A stretch of DNA of 33,059 nt, taken from contig CANPZL010000027.1 of the NCBI GenBank assembly GCA_947589055.1, positions 1 through 33,059 of the forward strand. The letters run 5' to 3'. Under the pieces are notes generated by a model, which saw only the letters and a program-made list of their open reading frames with translations, was not told the DNA's origin and did no database searches. Below are positions 1-6,888 of the stretch, one piece after another. Within the stretch, counting starts at the first letter, position 1; each line of letters begins with the position of its first letter. Both the position numbers and the translations under genes were made by a program. This DNA is from an uncultured Lachnospiraceae bacterium. Its GTDB lineage: Bacteria; Bacillota; Clostridia; Lachnospirales; Lachnospiraceae.

Positions 1-290
1 GAGGCTATTGCCTCGTCAGCACTCTTATATGCCAGACTGCCCCTATAGTTGGTCTCAATATCCAGTTTCCGGCTTTCGCCGATCTCCAGCATAAAAGCGG
101 TATTAAAGCTTTCCTCTTTAACCGATACCTGAATCTCCGGATCTTCTGCTTTCACTGCACCAGCTGCCACTGCATCCAGCTGCACCTCTGTATCCGGCGG
201 TGTCAATTTTTCTCTATCGCAGCCTGTGATCCCAGCTGCCAGCATCGTTATCATAATCCCTGTTAATACCTGTTTTCCCATCTTTCTCAT
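1..290 (-). CDS. Secreted lipoprotein, N-terminal part, probable Ig-like (Big_2) domain
   Basis: The reading frame starts at an ATG at 290 behind an AGGAGG ribosome binding site and runs off the left edge, so only about 96 residues are visible. The N-terminus has a short basic segment, a hydrophobic core and a lipobox ending in ITGC near residue 20, as expected for a lipid-anchored surface protein. The segment after about residue 70 (IGESRKLDI, then SADEAIA) resembles the start of a bacterial Ig-like Big_2 domain. That match is by eye and uncertain because the domain is cut. It lies downstream of the partition operon, with about 105 bases of AT-rich sequence between, and is probably cargo of the mobile element. 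Confidence 0.7.
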   Translation of the reverse strand, partial: MRKMGKQVLTGIMITMLAAGITGCDREKLTPPDTEVQLDAVAAGAVKAEDPEIQVSVKEESFNTAFMLEIGESRKLDIETNYRGSLAYKSADEAIA

Positions 291-396
291 AATGATTCCT
301 CCTCTTTTTTTATTTTATCCCCTTATCTTGCCAACGAATGGTATAAAATGAAATTTTCTTTAATCTCTAAATATATTTAAATTTTTCGCTATTATA

Positions 397-657
397 CTAT
401 AAATTTAGAAATTCATCAATATCATCATTTCCTCTCGTTTTCTTCTTTTCTTCTACGATCGGTTGCGTCATGTTTTGGGCCAATTCTTCCCCTATCTCTT
501 GACGCTCAATAAATTCAAGTAAAGCATCTTTCACATATTTACTTTGGGTACGATACCCCCTATGTTCCTGTATCGCTTCCCATATTCTTCGATCGTTACT
601 CTTATTTAAATTCAAACGCATCATAAAGTTTGCATTATTGCTACTATTACCCATCAT
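397..657 (-). CDS. Small ribbon-helix-helix-like DNA-binding protein, partition-associated
   Basis: This 86-residue protein is the last gene of the parA-parB-methylase operon. A short N-terminal strand with the pattern RLNLNKSNDRRIW is followed by a helix, a turn and a second helix (QSKYVKDALLEFI). This pattern is typical of CopG/ParR-type ribbon-helix-helix proteins that bind operators or centromeres as dimers. The C-terminal third is charged and Asn/Lys/Asp-rich. The ATG at 657 is preferred over the upstream TTG because it sits about nine bases behind a GGAG. The likely role is a DNA-binding accessory to partition or an operon autorepressor. The family assignment is by pattern only. Confidence 0.65.
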   Translation of the reverse strand: MMGNSSNNANFMMRLNLNKSNDRRIWEAIQEHRGYRTQSKYVKDALLEFIERQEIGEELAQNMTQPIVEEKKKTRGNDDIDEFLNL

Positions 658-678
658 AGTCAAATTCTCCTTTTTCTT

Positions 679-1461
679 TTAATCGACTTTAGAAAAGTCA
701 TAATTTGCCCAAATACATTCTCTTCTTTGAATGCCAGCTTCTACCCTTGTTAATCGACTCTCGAAGTTCCAATTTTTCAACATTTTATTATACAGATCAC
801 ATTCATAACCAGATATTAGGATTCGCCCTGGGTGTGAAACAATTACTTTTAATAATTCTTCATGATCTTGGTAAGTGGATTCATGAACATACAGATATTT
901 TTTTCTTATATCCGGCATATATGGTGGATCCAAGTAGATAAAGACATCTTTTGTATTGTACATTTCCAGCAATTTAATTGCTGGTTTACACTCAATTTGC
1001 GCCCGCTTCAATCGCTCCGCTGCATATGGCAAAATCTTTATAAACTCGCTCCATTGTTTTGTTGTACTTGGTGAAGTATGTTGCTGAGAGGTACGGAATC
1101 CGTTCTGATACCGATTGCTACAACCAAATCCCATCCAACATCTAATTGCAAATTTCCTTGCCTTTTCAATTATATCATCGTTTATATCAACAATAAATGC
1201 ATTTTCATACTCTTTCCTAGCGTATGGAGTCAGTTGTAAACGAGCAATAAACTCTTCCGGAAATTCACGGATCACCTTGAAGAAATTTACCACATTTTCA
1301 TCAAGATCGTTTATGGTTTCTATGCGGGATGGTTCCTTGTTAAAAAACACACCTCCACTTCCAAAATAAGGTTCTAAGTATACTTCATGTTTCGGTATTC
1401 TGGAACATATCCATCCGGATATCCTGTTTTTGGCTCCTGGATATTTTAAAACTGGTTTCAT
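679..1461 (-). CDS. D12-class DNA adenine-N6 methyltransferase (Dam-like)
   Basis: The 260-residue protein matches the Dam/D12 class in length and motif order. The N-terminal KYPGAKNRI is the substrate/AdoMet entry motif, FGSGGVFF is AdoMet-binding motif I (FxGxG), NDLD follows, and LDPPYMP is catalytic motif IV (DPPY). It would methylate adenine N6; the target sequence cannot be read from the protein, GATC being only the family's commonest target. It starts behind a TAAGGAGG site, lies between parB (76-base gap) and the small ribbon-helix-helix gene, and has no restriction endonuclease beside it. It therefore looks like a solitary methylase. In a partition operon it could protect the element from host restriction or mark its DNA. 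Confidence 0.88.
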   Translation of the reverse strand: MKPVLKYPGAKNRISGWICSRIPKHEVYLEPYFGSGGVFFNKEPSRIETINDLDENVVNFFKVIREFPEEFIARLQLTPYARKEYENAFIVDINDDIIEKARKFAIRCWMGFGCSNRYQNGFRTSQQHTSPSTTKQWSEFIKILPYAAERLKRAQIECKPAIKLLEMYNTKDVFIYLDPPYMPDIRKKYLYVHESTYQDHEELLKVIVSHPGRILISGYECDLYNKMLKNWNFESRLTRVEAGIQRRECIWANYDFSKVD

Positions 1462-1537
1462 CTTATTCCTCCTTAAAATGTCAATTAAAGAAAAATGTTA
1501 TGATAGGACGGTTGTTTACCGCCCTATCTAACAGACC

Positions 1538-2803
1538 CTAATCAACCTTTAATACTTCTAATTCATCTTCAAGCAGCGCAATCAAGGATCTCATGATCTT
1601 CTTTGCTTCTTTCGGATCACTCCACGATATACTATCCGTATGACTGCTCATATCTGATTCTAATTTATAAATTGTCCGTTCCAGCGGACTAGGAGATATG
1701 AAAGATGGGCTACTAGGTTTTTCTTTGCTTAACGGAACCTTTTGGGATAGGATGTCTAAAAATACATTCCAAGTTATTTCATCACAAGAATTTATTCTAA
1801 TTCCTCTAGGCGAACAATTATATCTTATATCAATAAAATTACTATAACTATGATGTTTCCCAAAATTATTGACCAAAAAATTTTTCAGGTCATAGTAATT
1901 ATCTATTTTTCTTTTACCAAAATTCATATGGTTATATGCCATGCATACTTGTGCAGCTGATGGAATTTTAAGTTGTTCATCATGAACAACTATTTTATCC
2001 TGATCTGTAGATACTGTATTCTGTTTTTGCATTCCTGCCTCTTGATCTACAGACATAGCCTGATTGGATGCATATGCCTCTCCTGATACAAGATAAAGGC
2101 AGCGTTTCACTTCCTGCTGGTTCAACGGTTCGTGATCTCTCAAAATTTCCATCAAACATTCATATAACTTCTCCTGATCCGCTTCCGAAAACGTTTTTGC
2201 GGAATACATCAAAGAAAATGGAACCAAACCTTTTCCTATGATTTCCTGCAGAGGATCAATCAGCTCTGTTAAAGCCATATATTTATGTACTTGACTGCCA
2301 GATATACCAAACTCTTTGGCAAGCTGCTCTCTAATATCTCCTTTAAAATTTTCCATTTTTAAAGTCGCTTTATGATACGCCAGCTGGCGGCCTGTAAGGA
2401 TAGGATTATTACTTTTTATCTTATTTCTGCCATATAGGTTTGCGCCTATCAGTAACCTTCGCTTTTGTGCCGGATCGGGCATTTGACTAATGAAACATGG
2501 TATTTTCTTCATACCTGCCTCGATAGCTCCATACTTCCGAATATGACCCGAATATATCTCATAAAAACCCTTTCCGGTATCAAAAACCTCAATAGCGCCA
2601 TGAAAACCATTGAGTTTAATTCCTTCAGCGGTATGCAGAATATCTTCTCGTTCCATTCCAAATAAATAAGCATTATCTGGATTATCATGTAATTTTTCTA
2701 TTTCTACAGGAACAATAATTGTTCCATTATTTAGCGCAGAATTTTTCATTGCTACTTCTTGTAGCAATTTTGATCCTTTTGCATTTTCAAAATTTGCTGC
2801 CAT
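1538..2803 (-). CDS. parB: ParB/RepB/Spo0J-family partition protein
   Basis: The N-terminal ParB/sulfiredoxin-like domain spans about residues 25 to 110 and includes VPVEIEKLHDNPDN and the SGHIRKYGAIEAG box, a variant of the canonical GERRxxA CTP-binding motif. A helix-turn-helix follows (LAKEFGISGSQVHKYMALTEL), and then a long, less conserved C-terminal half. It lies 16 bases after parA in the same operon. ParB proteins bind centromere-like sites and act with ParA to segregate low-copy replicons; some regulate instead. The ATG at 2803, eight bases after GGAGA, is preferred to the TTG two codons upstream. The 421-residue length is larger than chromosomal Spo0J and fits plasmid or integrative-element ParB proteins. 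Confidence 0.85.
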   Translation of the reverse strand: MAANFENAKGSKLLQEVAMKNSALNNGTIIVPVEIEKLHDNPDNAYLFGMEREDILHTAEGIKLNGFHGAIEVFDTGKGFYEIYSGHIRKYGAIEAGMKKIPCFISQMPDPAQKRRLLIGANLYGRNKIKSNNPILTGRQLAYHKATLKMENFKGDIREQLAKEFGISGSQVHKYMALTELIDPLQEIIGKGLVPFSLMYSAKTFSEADQEKLYECLMEILRDHEPLNQQEVKRCLYLVSGEAYASNQAMSVDQEAGMQKQNTVSTDQDKIVVHDEQLKIPSAAQVCMAYNHMNFGKRKIDNYYDLKNFLVNNFGKHHSYSNFIDIRYNCSPRGIRINSCDEITWNVFLDILSQKVPLSKEKPSSPSFISPSPLERTIYKLESDMSSHTDSISWSDPKEAKKIMRSLIALLEDELEVLKVD

Positions 2804-2819
2804 AATCAATCTCTCCTTT

Positions 2820-3593
2820 CTACTTAATCCTCTCTAAAATATTATCAACAAGAGCATCGTAATCCTTAGCAACGGGGGAAGACGGTCTGTAATAACATAA
2901 CGGTCTGCCAAAAAGCGAAGCCTGTTTCGCAAATGTATGCCTTCGGATTGACACAGGAATATATTCATCACCAAAGATCTTAGCACACTGTCGGCATATG
3001 TACTGATCAAAAGATTCCCTCTGGTTAAGCAATGTTAAAAAAACTCCAAGAATTTTAAGATCTACACCGTTACATTTCAAGGTATAAATTGTTTTAACTA
3101 ATTCTCCATAACCATCCAAGCTATCTTTATCTACAGTAGCCGGAACCAATACATAATCTGATGCAGCTAAAATGTTTATCGTGAAAACGGATATATAAGG
3201 TGGACAGTCAAATAAAATATAGTCATATTCTCCAATTAGATCATGAATAGCATCTGCCAGAACACTTTCAGATGCTAGATCTACCGCTGAAAGTCCTCTT
3301 TCAGCTGGAATAACGGAAATACCTACATCCTTCGGTTTTCCGTTTCCCCTAGTTCTTAAATAAGCAACCTGTACTGCCTCATTGATGTTGATATGACCGG
3401 AAAGAACATCAACAATCGTTGGTACATCGTTTTCATCGTTTTCCATTAGCAGCGTACTTGAAGCATTTGCTTGCGGATCACAGTCAACAACAAGAATCTT
3501 ATATCCTCTTTTAGATAAGATACCAGCCAGATTGACTACAGTGGTTGTTTTAGCACAACCTCCTTTTTGATTAAAAACAGCAATTCTTTTCAT
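2820..3593 (-). CDS. parA: ParA/Soj-family partition ATPase
   Basis: The 257-residue protein begins with a deviant Walker A motif, QKGGCAKTTTVVNLA, where the first Lys of KGG is the ParA/MinD signature. It has DCDPQANAS as the Walker A' box and FDCPPY as Walker B. It lacks an N-terminal helix-turn-helix, so it is the short (type Ib or Soj-like) form. It is the first gene of the parA-parB-methylase-RHH operon and starts behind a GAAAGGAGA site, with a well-formed promoter just upstream. A partition ATPase on an integrated element suggests that the excised circle has a replicating or segregating stage. Confidence 0.92.
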   Translation of the reverse strand: MKRIAVFNQKGGCAKTTTVVNLAGILSKRGYKILVVDCDPQANASSTLLMENDENDVPTIVDVLSGHININEAVQVAYLRTRGNGKPKDVGISVIPAERGLSAVDLASESVLADAIHDLIGEYDYILFDCPPYISVFTINILAASDYVLVPATVDKDSLDGYGELVKTIYTLKCNGVDLKILGVFLTLLNQRESFDQYICRQCAKIFGDEYIPVSIRRHTFAKQASLFGRPLCYYRPSSPVAKDYDALVDNILERIK

Positions 3594-3637
3594 AACATTC
3601 TCCTTTCACTTTCGTTTTACTCATTGATTACATATAT

Positions 3638-3666
3638 AATATATCACATTCTTTCAAAAAATGCAA
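3638..3666 (-). promoter_or_regulatory. Sigma-A-type promoter of the parA operon
   Basis: On the minus strand, TTGCAT (3661-3666) and TATATT (3638-3643) are separated by exactly 17 bases. This places the transcription start roughly 35 bases before the parA ATG. The leader is short and AT-rich, with no strong hairpin. Confidence 0.6.
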
Positions 3667-4285
3667 TACATTTATGTAATTTTTCCTTTATTTTACGTTG
3701 TTTTATAATGTTCAAATGTACATAAATTTCTCAGAGACCCCTTGTGTTTGAAATCTAGTTTGTGAAATCTTGTTATCTTTAAATGACATGGTTTTCAAAC
3801 CCACCCCCTACCACCAATACCAAATTCATAGTATCAACGATAAAGGGTAATAAACTTCACATTTTGAACGGTCAAGGTCTGCATTTAAAACACCGTCAGG
3901 AAATCACCTGTCGTTTATACCCCCTCTATGTTTCATTCTGGGTCTCAACCAGATGCTTAACATAGCTACAGGACAGTCACTCCGATTGTTCGTAATGAAC
4001 GGAACAAGGTTACTCTTTAGATTTTGTTTTATGCCATACGGCAAGAGATGTACCGTAACATCTCAAATAGCAGCGGTTATCCCGTCACGCTATAACCGGT
4101 CTGCCCCCGGCACTTATACGGTGATGAATCCGTGATCCATGCCGGGCAGGTTATTTTAGCGTGATTACACCTCTCAACACGACCTTGACATTTATTGTCA
4201 TGGATTTCTCCATGTTTAATTGTAAAAATGAGTACACTTAATAAAGCTATCCAACCTCATTTTTCAAAAAATGAATCAGATAACA
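3667..4285. other. Non-coding stretch with clustered inverted repeats (candidate oriT, origin or centromere)
   Basis: No convincing gene occupies these roughly 620 bases; the open frames here lack ribosome sites and family character. Three inverted repeats sit within about 100 bases. The first is GAGATGT/ACATCTC (4045-4051 and 4058-4064, 6-base loop). The second is CGGTTAT/ATAACCG (4074-4080 and 4092-4098, 11-base loop). The third is CCCGGCA/TGCCGGG (4106-4112 and 4140-4146), enclosing ACGG/CCGT. This part is visibly GC-richer than the AT-rich sequence around it. Near 3740-3775 a GTTTG..AAATCT motif occurs twice. The location upstream of parA suits a centromere, transfer origin or replication origin, but the choice cannot be made from the sequence. 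Confidence 0.4.
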
Positions 4286-4314
4286 TTGACACTTTCTATT
4301 TTTTTTGCTAATAT
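4286..4314 (+). promoter_or_regulatory. Strong promoter of a candidate small RNA
   Basis: TTGACA (4286-4291) is a perfect -35 hexamer, 17 bases before TAATAT (4309-4314). No ribosome site or credible coding frame follows before the terminator at 4380-4417. Confidence 0.65.
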
Positions 4315-4320
4315 GTACTC

Positions 4321-4417
4321 ACAGCGAGCTTGTAACAGTTCTCAACACTCATTGATTATGTTACAGCGTGTGGATACACAAAAAGAGAAGGATCGGGCAG
4401 TGATTCTTCTCTTTTTT
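4321..4417 (+). ncRNA. Candidate small regulatory RNA, about 97 nt
   Basis: The transcript predicted from the preceding promoter would begin near 4321. An internal stem TGTAACA/TGTTACA (4331-4337 with 4359-4365) is followed by a 15-bp hairpin (4380-4394 with 4402-4416, one G-T pair, 7-base loop) that runs into a T tract, a typical intrinsic terminator. The one open frame that crosses it continues straight through the terminator, so it is not a credible gene. The size and two-stem layout resemble copy-number or regulatory RNAs of plasmids and integrative elements. The target is unknown. The terminator stem is also followed by a T tract on the minus strand and may serve the gene ending at 4428. 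Confidence 0.5.
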
Positions 4418-4427
4418 ATTATTCCAA

Positions 4428-5024
4428 TCAAGGATCCCACTCCCCTTTTTCTAGTTCTTCGCTTTTAAGAACTAAATCCGGTTCTTTAATGACTTCAAAC
4501 AAGTCAATCTCTGGATCCTTTTTTTTGGCGTCGTTAAAACGCCTCATAAATTTATCATAAATATATCCATCATCATACATACAATACAACATCTGCACTA
4601 ACCTAAGCGCCCTTTTTTTATAAACCGAGATATTGGCCCGGCTGATCTTATGTCTTGTATGAACAAACGACCATGTATATTTCATCTTGATAAGATCGAA
4701 ACATATATCATAGCCTTGAGGCCAAATCAATCTACTAACTTCAAAACAAATCTTTATCCGGTTAGCTCGTTCTATTTCAGCGTTAATCTGCTGAACAGAT
4801 ACCACTAATTCTTTTATCGAAGCTCTTTCGCATCTGCTAACTTGCAAGAGCAGCTCCGATATATCTCTATTTATGTCGTTGCATTTTACCCTTTTAAAGG
4901 CGAGCATCTCGATCTGTTCATTATGTTTGCAAACGTTTGAAAGCAAACGATTCTGACAATCGAGTAATTCTGATATGTAATTTACCTGCGAAATTACTTT
5001 CGCAATTTCTTCAATATTTACCAT
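4428..5024 (-). CDS. Unknown protein of the mobile element, possible sigma-70 region 4-like C-terminal half
   Basis: The family was not recognised. The 198-residue product has a largely helical N-terminal half with heptad-like spacing (about residues 10 to 95). Its C-terminal half contains a possible helix-turn-helix (HKISRANISVYKKRALRLV, about residues 125 to 145). This is reminiscent of sigma-like or ArpU-type late regulators of phages and integrative elements, though only weakly. The acidic tail ends in EKGEWDP. It overlaps the end of the preceding 63-residue gene by 14 bases, so translation is probably coupled. Sitting between the small XRE gene and the partition operon, it is plausibly an element regulator. 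Confidence 0.6.
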   Translation of the reverse strand: MVNIEEIAKVISQVNYISELLDCQNRLLSNVCKHNEQIEMLAFKRVKCNDINRDISELLLQVSRCERASIKELVVSVQQINAEIERANRIKICFEVSRLIWPQGYDICFDLIKMKYTWSFVHTRHKISRANISVYKKRALRLVQMLYCMYDDGYIYDKFMRRFNDAKKKDPEIDLFEVIKEPDLVLKSEELEKGEWDP

Positions 5025-5202
5025 TTAATTCCGTTGTTCCTCCATCAAACTCACTCATTGCTAAACGAAAAGCTAATTCATTAACTTTTCTCTGAAATCG
5101 CTGCTGCATTGCAGCAATTTCATCCGGAGTTATTTGGGCATACGCATCATCAAGAATATGAATCCTCGTATTTCCATCAATAATGGTTTTTATAATTGCC
5201 AT
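5011..5202 (-). CDS. Small unknown protein, translationally coupled to the next gene
   Basis: This is a 63-residue product beginning MAIIKTIIDGNTRIHILDD. The ATG at 5202 is chosen because a GGGGAG ribosome site lies about five bases upstream; a GTG four codons earlier overlaps that site. The short N-terminal strand followed by a helical, charged region (about residues 25 to 50) gives no family assignment. Small ORFs with this look are common in Clostridia integrative elements, often next to recombinase or regulator genes. The stop codon lies inside the start of the following gene. Confidence 0.6.
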   Translation of the reverse strand: MAIIKTIIDGNTRIHILDDAYAQITPDEIAAMQQRFQRKVNELAFRLAMSEFDGGTTELNGKY

Positions 5203-5238
5203 TGGACTCCCCACTCTTTGTTTTTAATTTATATTTAT

Positions 5239-5415
5239 TCAAAATATTTCTTCGATAGAAACACCGAGATTTTTCGCTATACACATAGCTGTTTTTATAT
5301 CTGGCTGCCTTTTTCCTGTTTCGTATAGGGACAATGTCCCTTGACTGATGCCAACTAATTTAGCCAGTTCAATTTGTGTCAATTTCATTTCCTTTCTTTT
5401 CATTTTAATATCCAT
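5239..5415 (-). CDS. Small XRE/Cro-type helix-turn-helix regulator (58 aa)
   Basis: A 58-residue gene starts at an ATG at 5415 behind GGAGG (spacing about seven). The product is almost entirely one XRE helix-turn-helix: LTQIELAKLVGISQGTLSLYETGKRQPD, with conserved Gln in the first helix, Ser-Gln-Gly in the recognition helix and the YExGxRxP turn. It is divergent from the XRE gene at 5553 with a shared AT-rich operator-like interval. That is the layout of a Cro/CI-type switch that decides when an element's genes are expressed. It is the first of three small minus-strand genes. Confidence 0.85.
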   Translation of the reverse strand: MDIKMKRKEMKLTQIELAKLVGISQGTLSLYETGKRQPDIKTAMCIAKNLGVSIEEIF

Positions 5416-5441
5416 TTTTACGCCTCCTTACTTTGCTATAA

Positions 5442-5496
5442 AATATTGCACCTTGTAATATTATTGCATTAAATAATATTTTTGTCAAATAATATT
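5442..5496. promoter_or_regulatory. Divergent regulatory interval with four AATATT boxes
   Basis: AATATT occurs at 5442, 5457, 5475 and 5491, at 15-18 base intervals, between the divergent XRE genes. On the minus strand TTGACA (complement of 5483-5488) precedes an AATAAT-like -10 by 17 bases, so the boxes overlap the promoter of the small XRE gene. This suggests operator sites for one or more of the three XRE proteins. Which regulator binds is not determinable here. Confidence 0.5.
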
Positions 5497-5552
5497 ACAT
5501 ACAAGAATTAAAAAAATTACTAATCATGATAACATACTATTGAGGTGATATT

Positions 5553-5912
5553 ATGATAGGAGCAAGGCTAAAATATTTGCGTAAAAAAAATAAGCTTACT
5601 CAAGTCGAATTAGGTGAAAATATCAATGTCAGCCAATCAACGCTCGCATTATTTGAATCCGAAAAAAGAGATATATCTAGTGATATGATTATTAAAATAG
5701 CAAACTATTTTGATGTCAGCACCGATTATCTACTTGGCTTATCTTCTACGCAAGAAGCTGTTCATCATGAACAACTTTCTGACGATGAAGCCAAGCTACT
5801 AAATACTTATCGCAGTCTTGGAACAGATGAAAAGCAAATTATCCTAGGAAAAGCTTTAGATTTAAAATTATCTTCCTCTGTAGACACTCATAGGAAAAAA
5901 GACATCGGATAG
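5553..5912 (+). CDS. XRE-family transcriptional regulator, first of a tandem pair
   Basis: This is a 119-residue protein with an N-terminal XRE helix-turn-helix (about residues 1 to 60). Helix 2 is LTQVELGENI, the recognition helix SQSTLALFESEKR, and the segment NYFDVSTDYLLGLS ends the domain. The remaining 55 residues are hydrophilic and contain LSDDEAKLLNTYRSLG, which occurs in many short CI-like repressors lacking a peptidase domain. The start is ATG behind GAGGTG. From MIIKIANYF to the stop it is nearly identical to the next gene while the front half differs, so the two arose by duplication with exchange of the DNA-reading half. Confidence 0.85.
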   Translation: MIGARLKYLRKKNKLTQVELGENINVSQSTLALFESEKRDISSDMIIKIANYFDVSTDYLLGLSSTQEAVHHEQLSDDEAKLLNTYRSLGTDEKQIILGKALDLKLSSSVDTHRKKDIG

Positions 5913-6505
5913 TAAGAAACAATGTAATCAATATAGATTTTTAGCAAAGGTAAAATTTGAGGTGAGGTTATCATTAAATATACCTTATGTAGAAAATTTT
6001 GTTCACAATATGTAATAAAATTAAGAAAACTACGAGGTGAATAGAATTGAGTCTAGGTATTAACATTTCTAAAATACGCATAAATTCCCAAATAAGCCAG
6101 CGGCAATTAGCACAAGATTTAGGTGTAAGTGCTGGTGCTGTTGGTTTGTGGGAAACCGGGAAAAGATTACCTGATGCAAATATGATTATTAAAATAGCAA
6201 ACTATTTTAATGTTAGCACCGATTATCTACTTGGCTTATCTCCTGACTTAACTTCCACGCAAGAAGATACTTATCATGAACAACTTTCTGACGATGAAGC
6301 CAAGTTACTAAATACTTATCGCAGTCTCGGAACAGATGAAAAGCAAATTATCCTAGGAAAAGCTTTAGATTTAAAATTATCTTCCTCTGTAGACACTCAT
6401 AGGAAAAAAGACATCGGATAGTAAGAAACAATGTTATCAATGTAGATTTTTAGCAAAGATAAAATTTGAGATGGGGTTATCATTAAATGTGCCTTATGCA
6501 GAAAA
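5685..6505 (+). repeat. Direct repeat pair (5685-5996 and 6182-6505) covering the 3' halves of two XRE genes
   Basis: The copies begin at the ATGATTATTAAAATAGCAAA segment inside each gene. They continue through the stop codons and about 85 bases of the downstream sequence to AGAAAA. The second copy carries a 12-base insertion; other differences are scattered single bases. The 5' halves of the genes do not match. Confidence 0.85.
6047..6421 (+). CDS. XRE-family transcriptional regulator, second of a tandem pair
   Basis: This is a 124-residue paralogue of the gene at 5553. It starts at a TTG at 6047, seven bases after GAGGTG; no ATG is available near the site. The helix-turn-helix reads ISQRQLAQDLGVSAGAVGLWETGKRLPD, quite unlike the first copy, whereas residues after NMIIKIANYF match the first protein almost exactly apart from a four-residue insertion (PDLT) and a few changes. 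The two proteins probably recognise different operators but share the same C-terminal region, so they might form mixed dimers or answer the same signal. Confidence 0.83.
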   Translation: MSLGINISKIRINSQISQRQLAQDLGVSAGAVGLWETGKRLPDANMIIKIANYFNVSTDYLLGLSPDLTSTQEDTYHEQLSDDEAKLLNTYRSLGTDEKQIILGKALDLKLSSSVDTHRKKDIG

Positions 6506-6559
6506 AATAAGACTAAGGCTTTAGATACTCGCTGGAATCCAAATATATGATTACACATA

Positions 6560-6588
6560 TTGCTTTCTATCATTTCATATGATATAAT
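6560..6588 (+). promoter_or_regulatory. Promoter of the antisense antitoxin RNA
   Basis: TTGCTT (6560-6565) and a perfect TATAAT (6583-6588) are 17 bases apart. Transcription would start near 6595 and end at the hairpin at 6631-6662, giving an RNA of about 70 nt with no open frame of note. Confidence 0.6.
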
Positions 6589-6594
6589 GATTGC

Positions 6595-6667
6595 AAGCAA
6601 GAGAAGTAATTATCCAAGCGATACAAAAACGAACCCCCAGTAGTTGCACCTACTGAGGGTTCTTCTC
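6595..6667 (+). ncRNA. Candidate type I antitoxin RNA
   Basis: This short transcript is predicted between the promoter at 6560-6588 and the bidirectional terminator. Its 5' part (6604-6625) repeats, in the same orientation, the DNA at 6772-6792. The repeat consists of AAGTAATTA and CAAGCGATACA separated by one or two bases. The toxin gene is read from the opposite strand, so this RNA is complementary to the toxin mRNA exactly across its start codon. That is the arrangement of par (Fst) and related type I systems: convergent RNAs, shared terminator and direct repeats giving trans pairing at the initiation region. Confidence 0.6.
6631..6667. terminator. Bidirectional intrinsic terminator shared by toxin and antitoxin RNAs
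   Basis: A 13-bp stem (6631-6643 with 6650-6662, one C-A mismatch) closes a 6-base loop. The plus strand continues TTCTCTTTTT and the minus strand continues GTTTTTGT, so either convergent transcript could end here. Confidence 0.8.
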
Positions 6668-6694
6668 TTTTTGAACGGTAGAGCATCCGTCAGG

Positions 6695-6784
6695 CTAATT
6701 GTCGCCATTATTACCGTCTAACCATTTGCATATGTAGTAAGCCACTACACTTGCCGTGACGGAAAGAAGATAAGTAATTAACAA
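6695..6784 (-). CDS. Small hydrophobic membrane peptide, candidate type I toxin (29 aa)
   Basis: The product is a single hydrophobic helix (LITYLLSVTASVVAYYI) followed by the charged tail CKWLDGNNGDN, the usual shape of Fst/TxpA-like membrane toxins. The TTG at 6784 is the likely start because AAAGGGGGTG lies six bases upstream. A GTG at 6793 would abut that site, and longer versions begin inside the promoter. A minus-strand promoter is visible as TTGTAT (complement of 6861-6866) and TATGAT (complement of 6837-6842), 18 bases apart. The transcript would run into the shared terminator. I recall similar tails ending in KWLDG in small unannotated Firmicutes proteins; toxicity itself is inferred. 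Confidence 0.6.
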   Translation of the reverse strand: MLITYLLSVTASVVAYYICKWLDGNNGDN

Positions 6785-6888
6785 GCGATACACCCCCTTT
6801 CTGTTGCCAGAATGGGTGCGACAACAATAAGATTTTATCATATAACTAGTAAATCTACAAATACAACGTATTTTAGAAAGGACAAAAA

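Noticed and set aside
3783..4135. Two 60-residue plus-strand frames in the non-coding stretch
   Set aside because: No ribosome sites, no family character, and they cross the inverted repeats.
4271..4468. 65-residue plus-strand frame over the candidate small RNA
   Set aside because: It reads through the strong terminator and into the end of the opposite gene.
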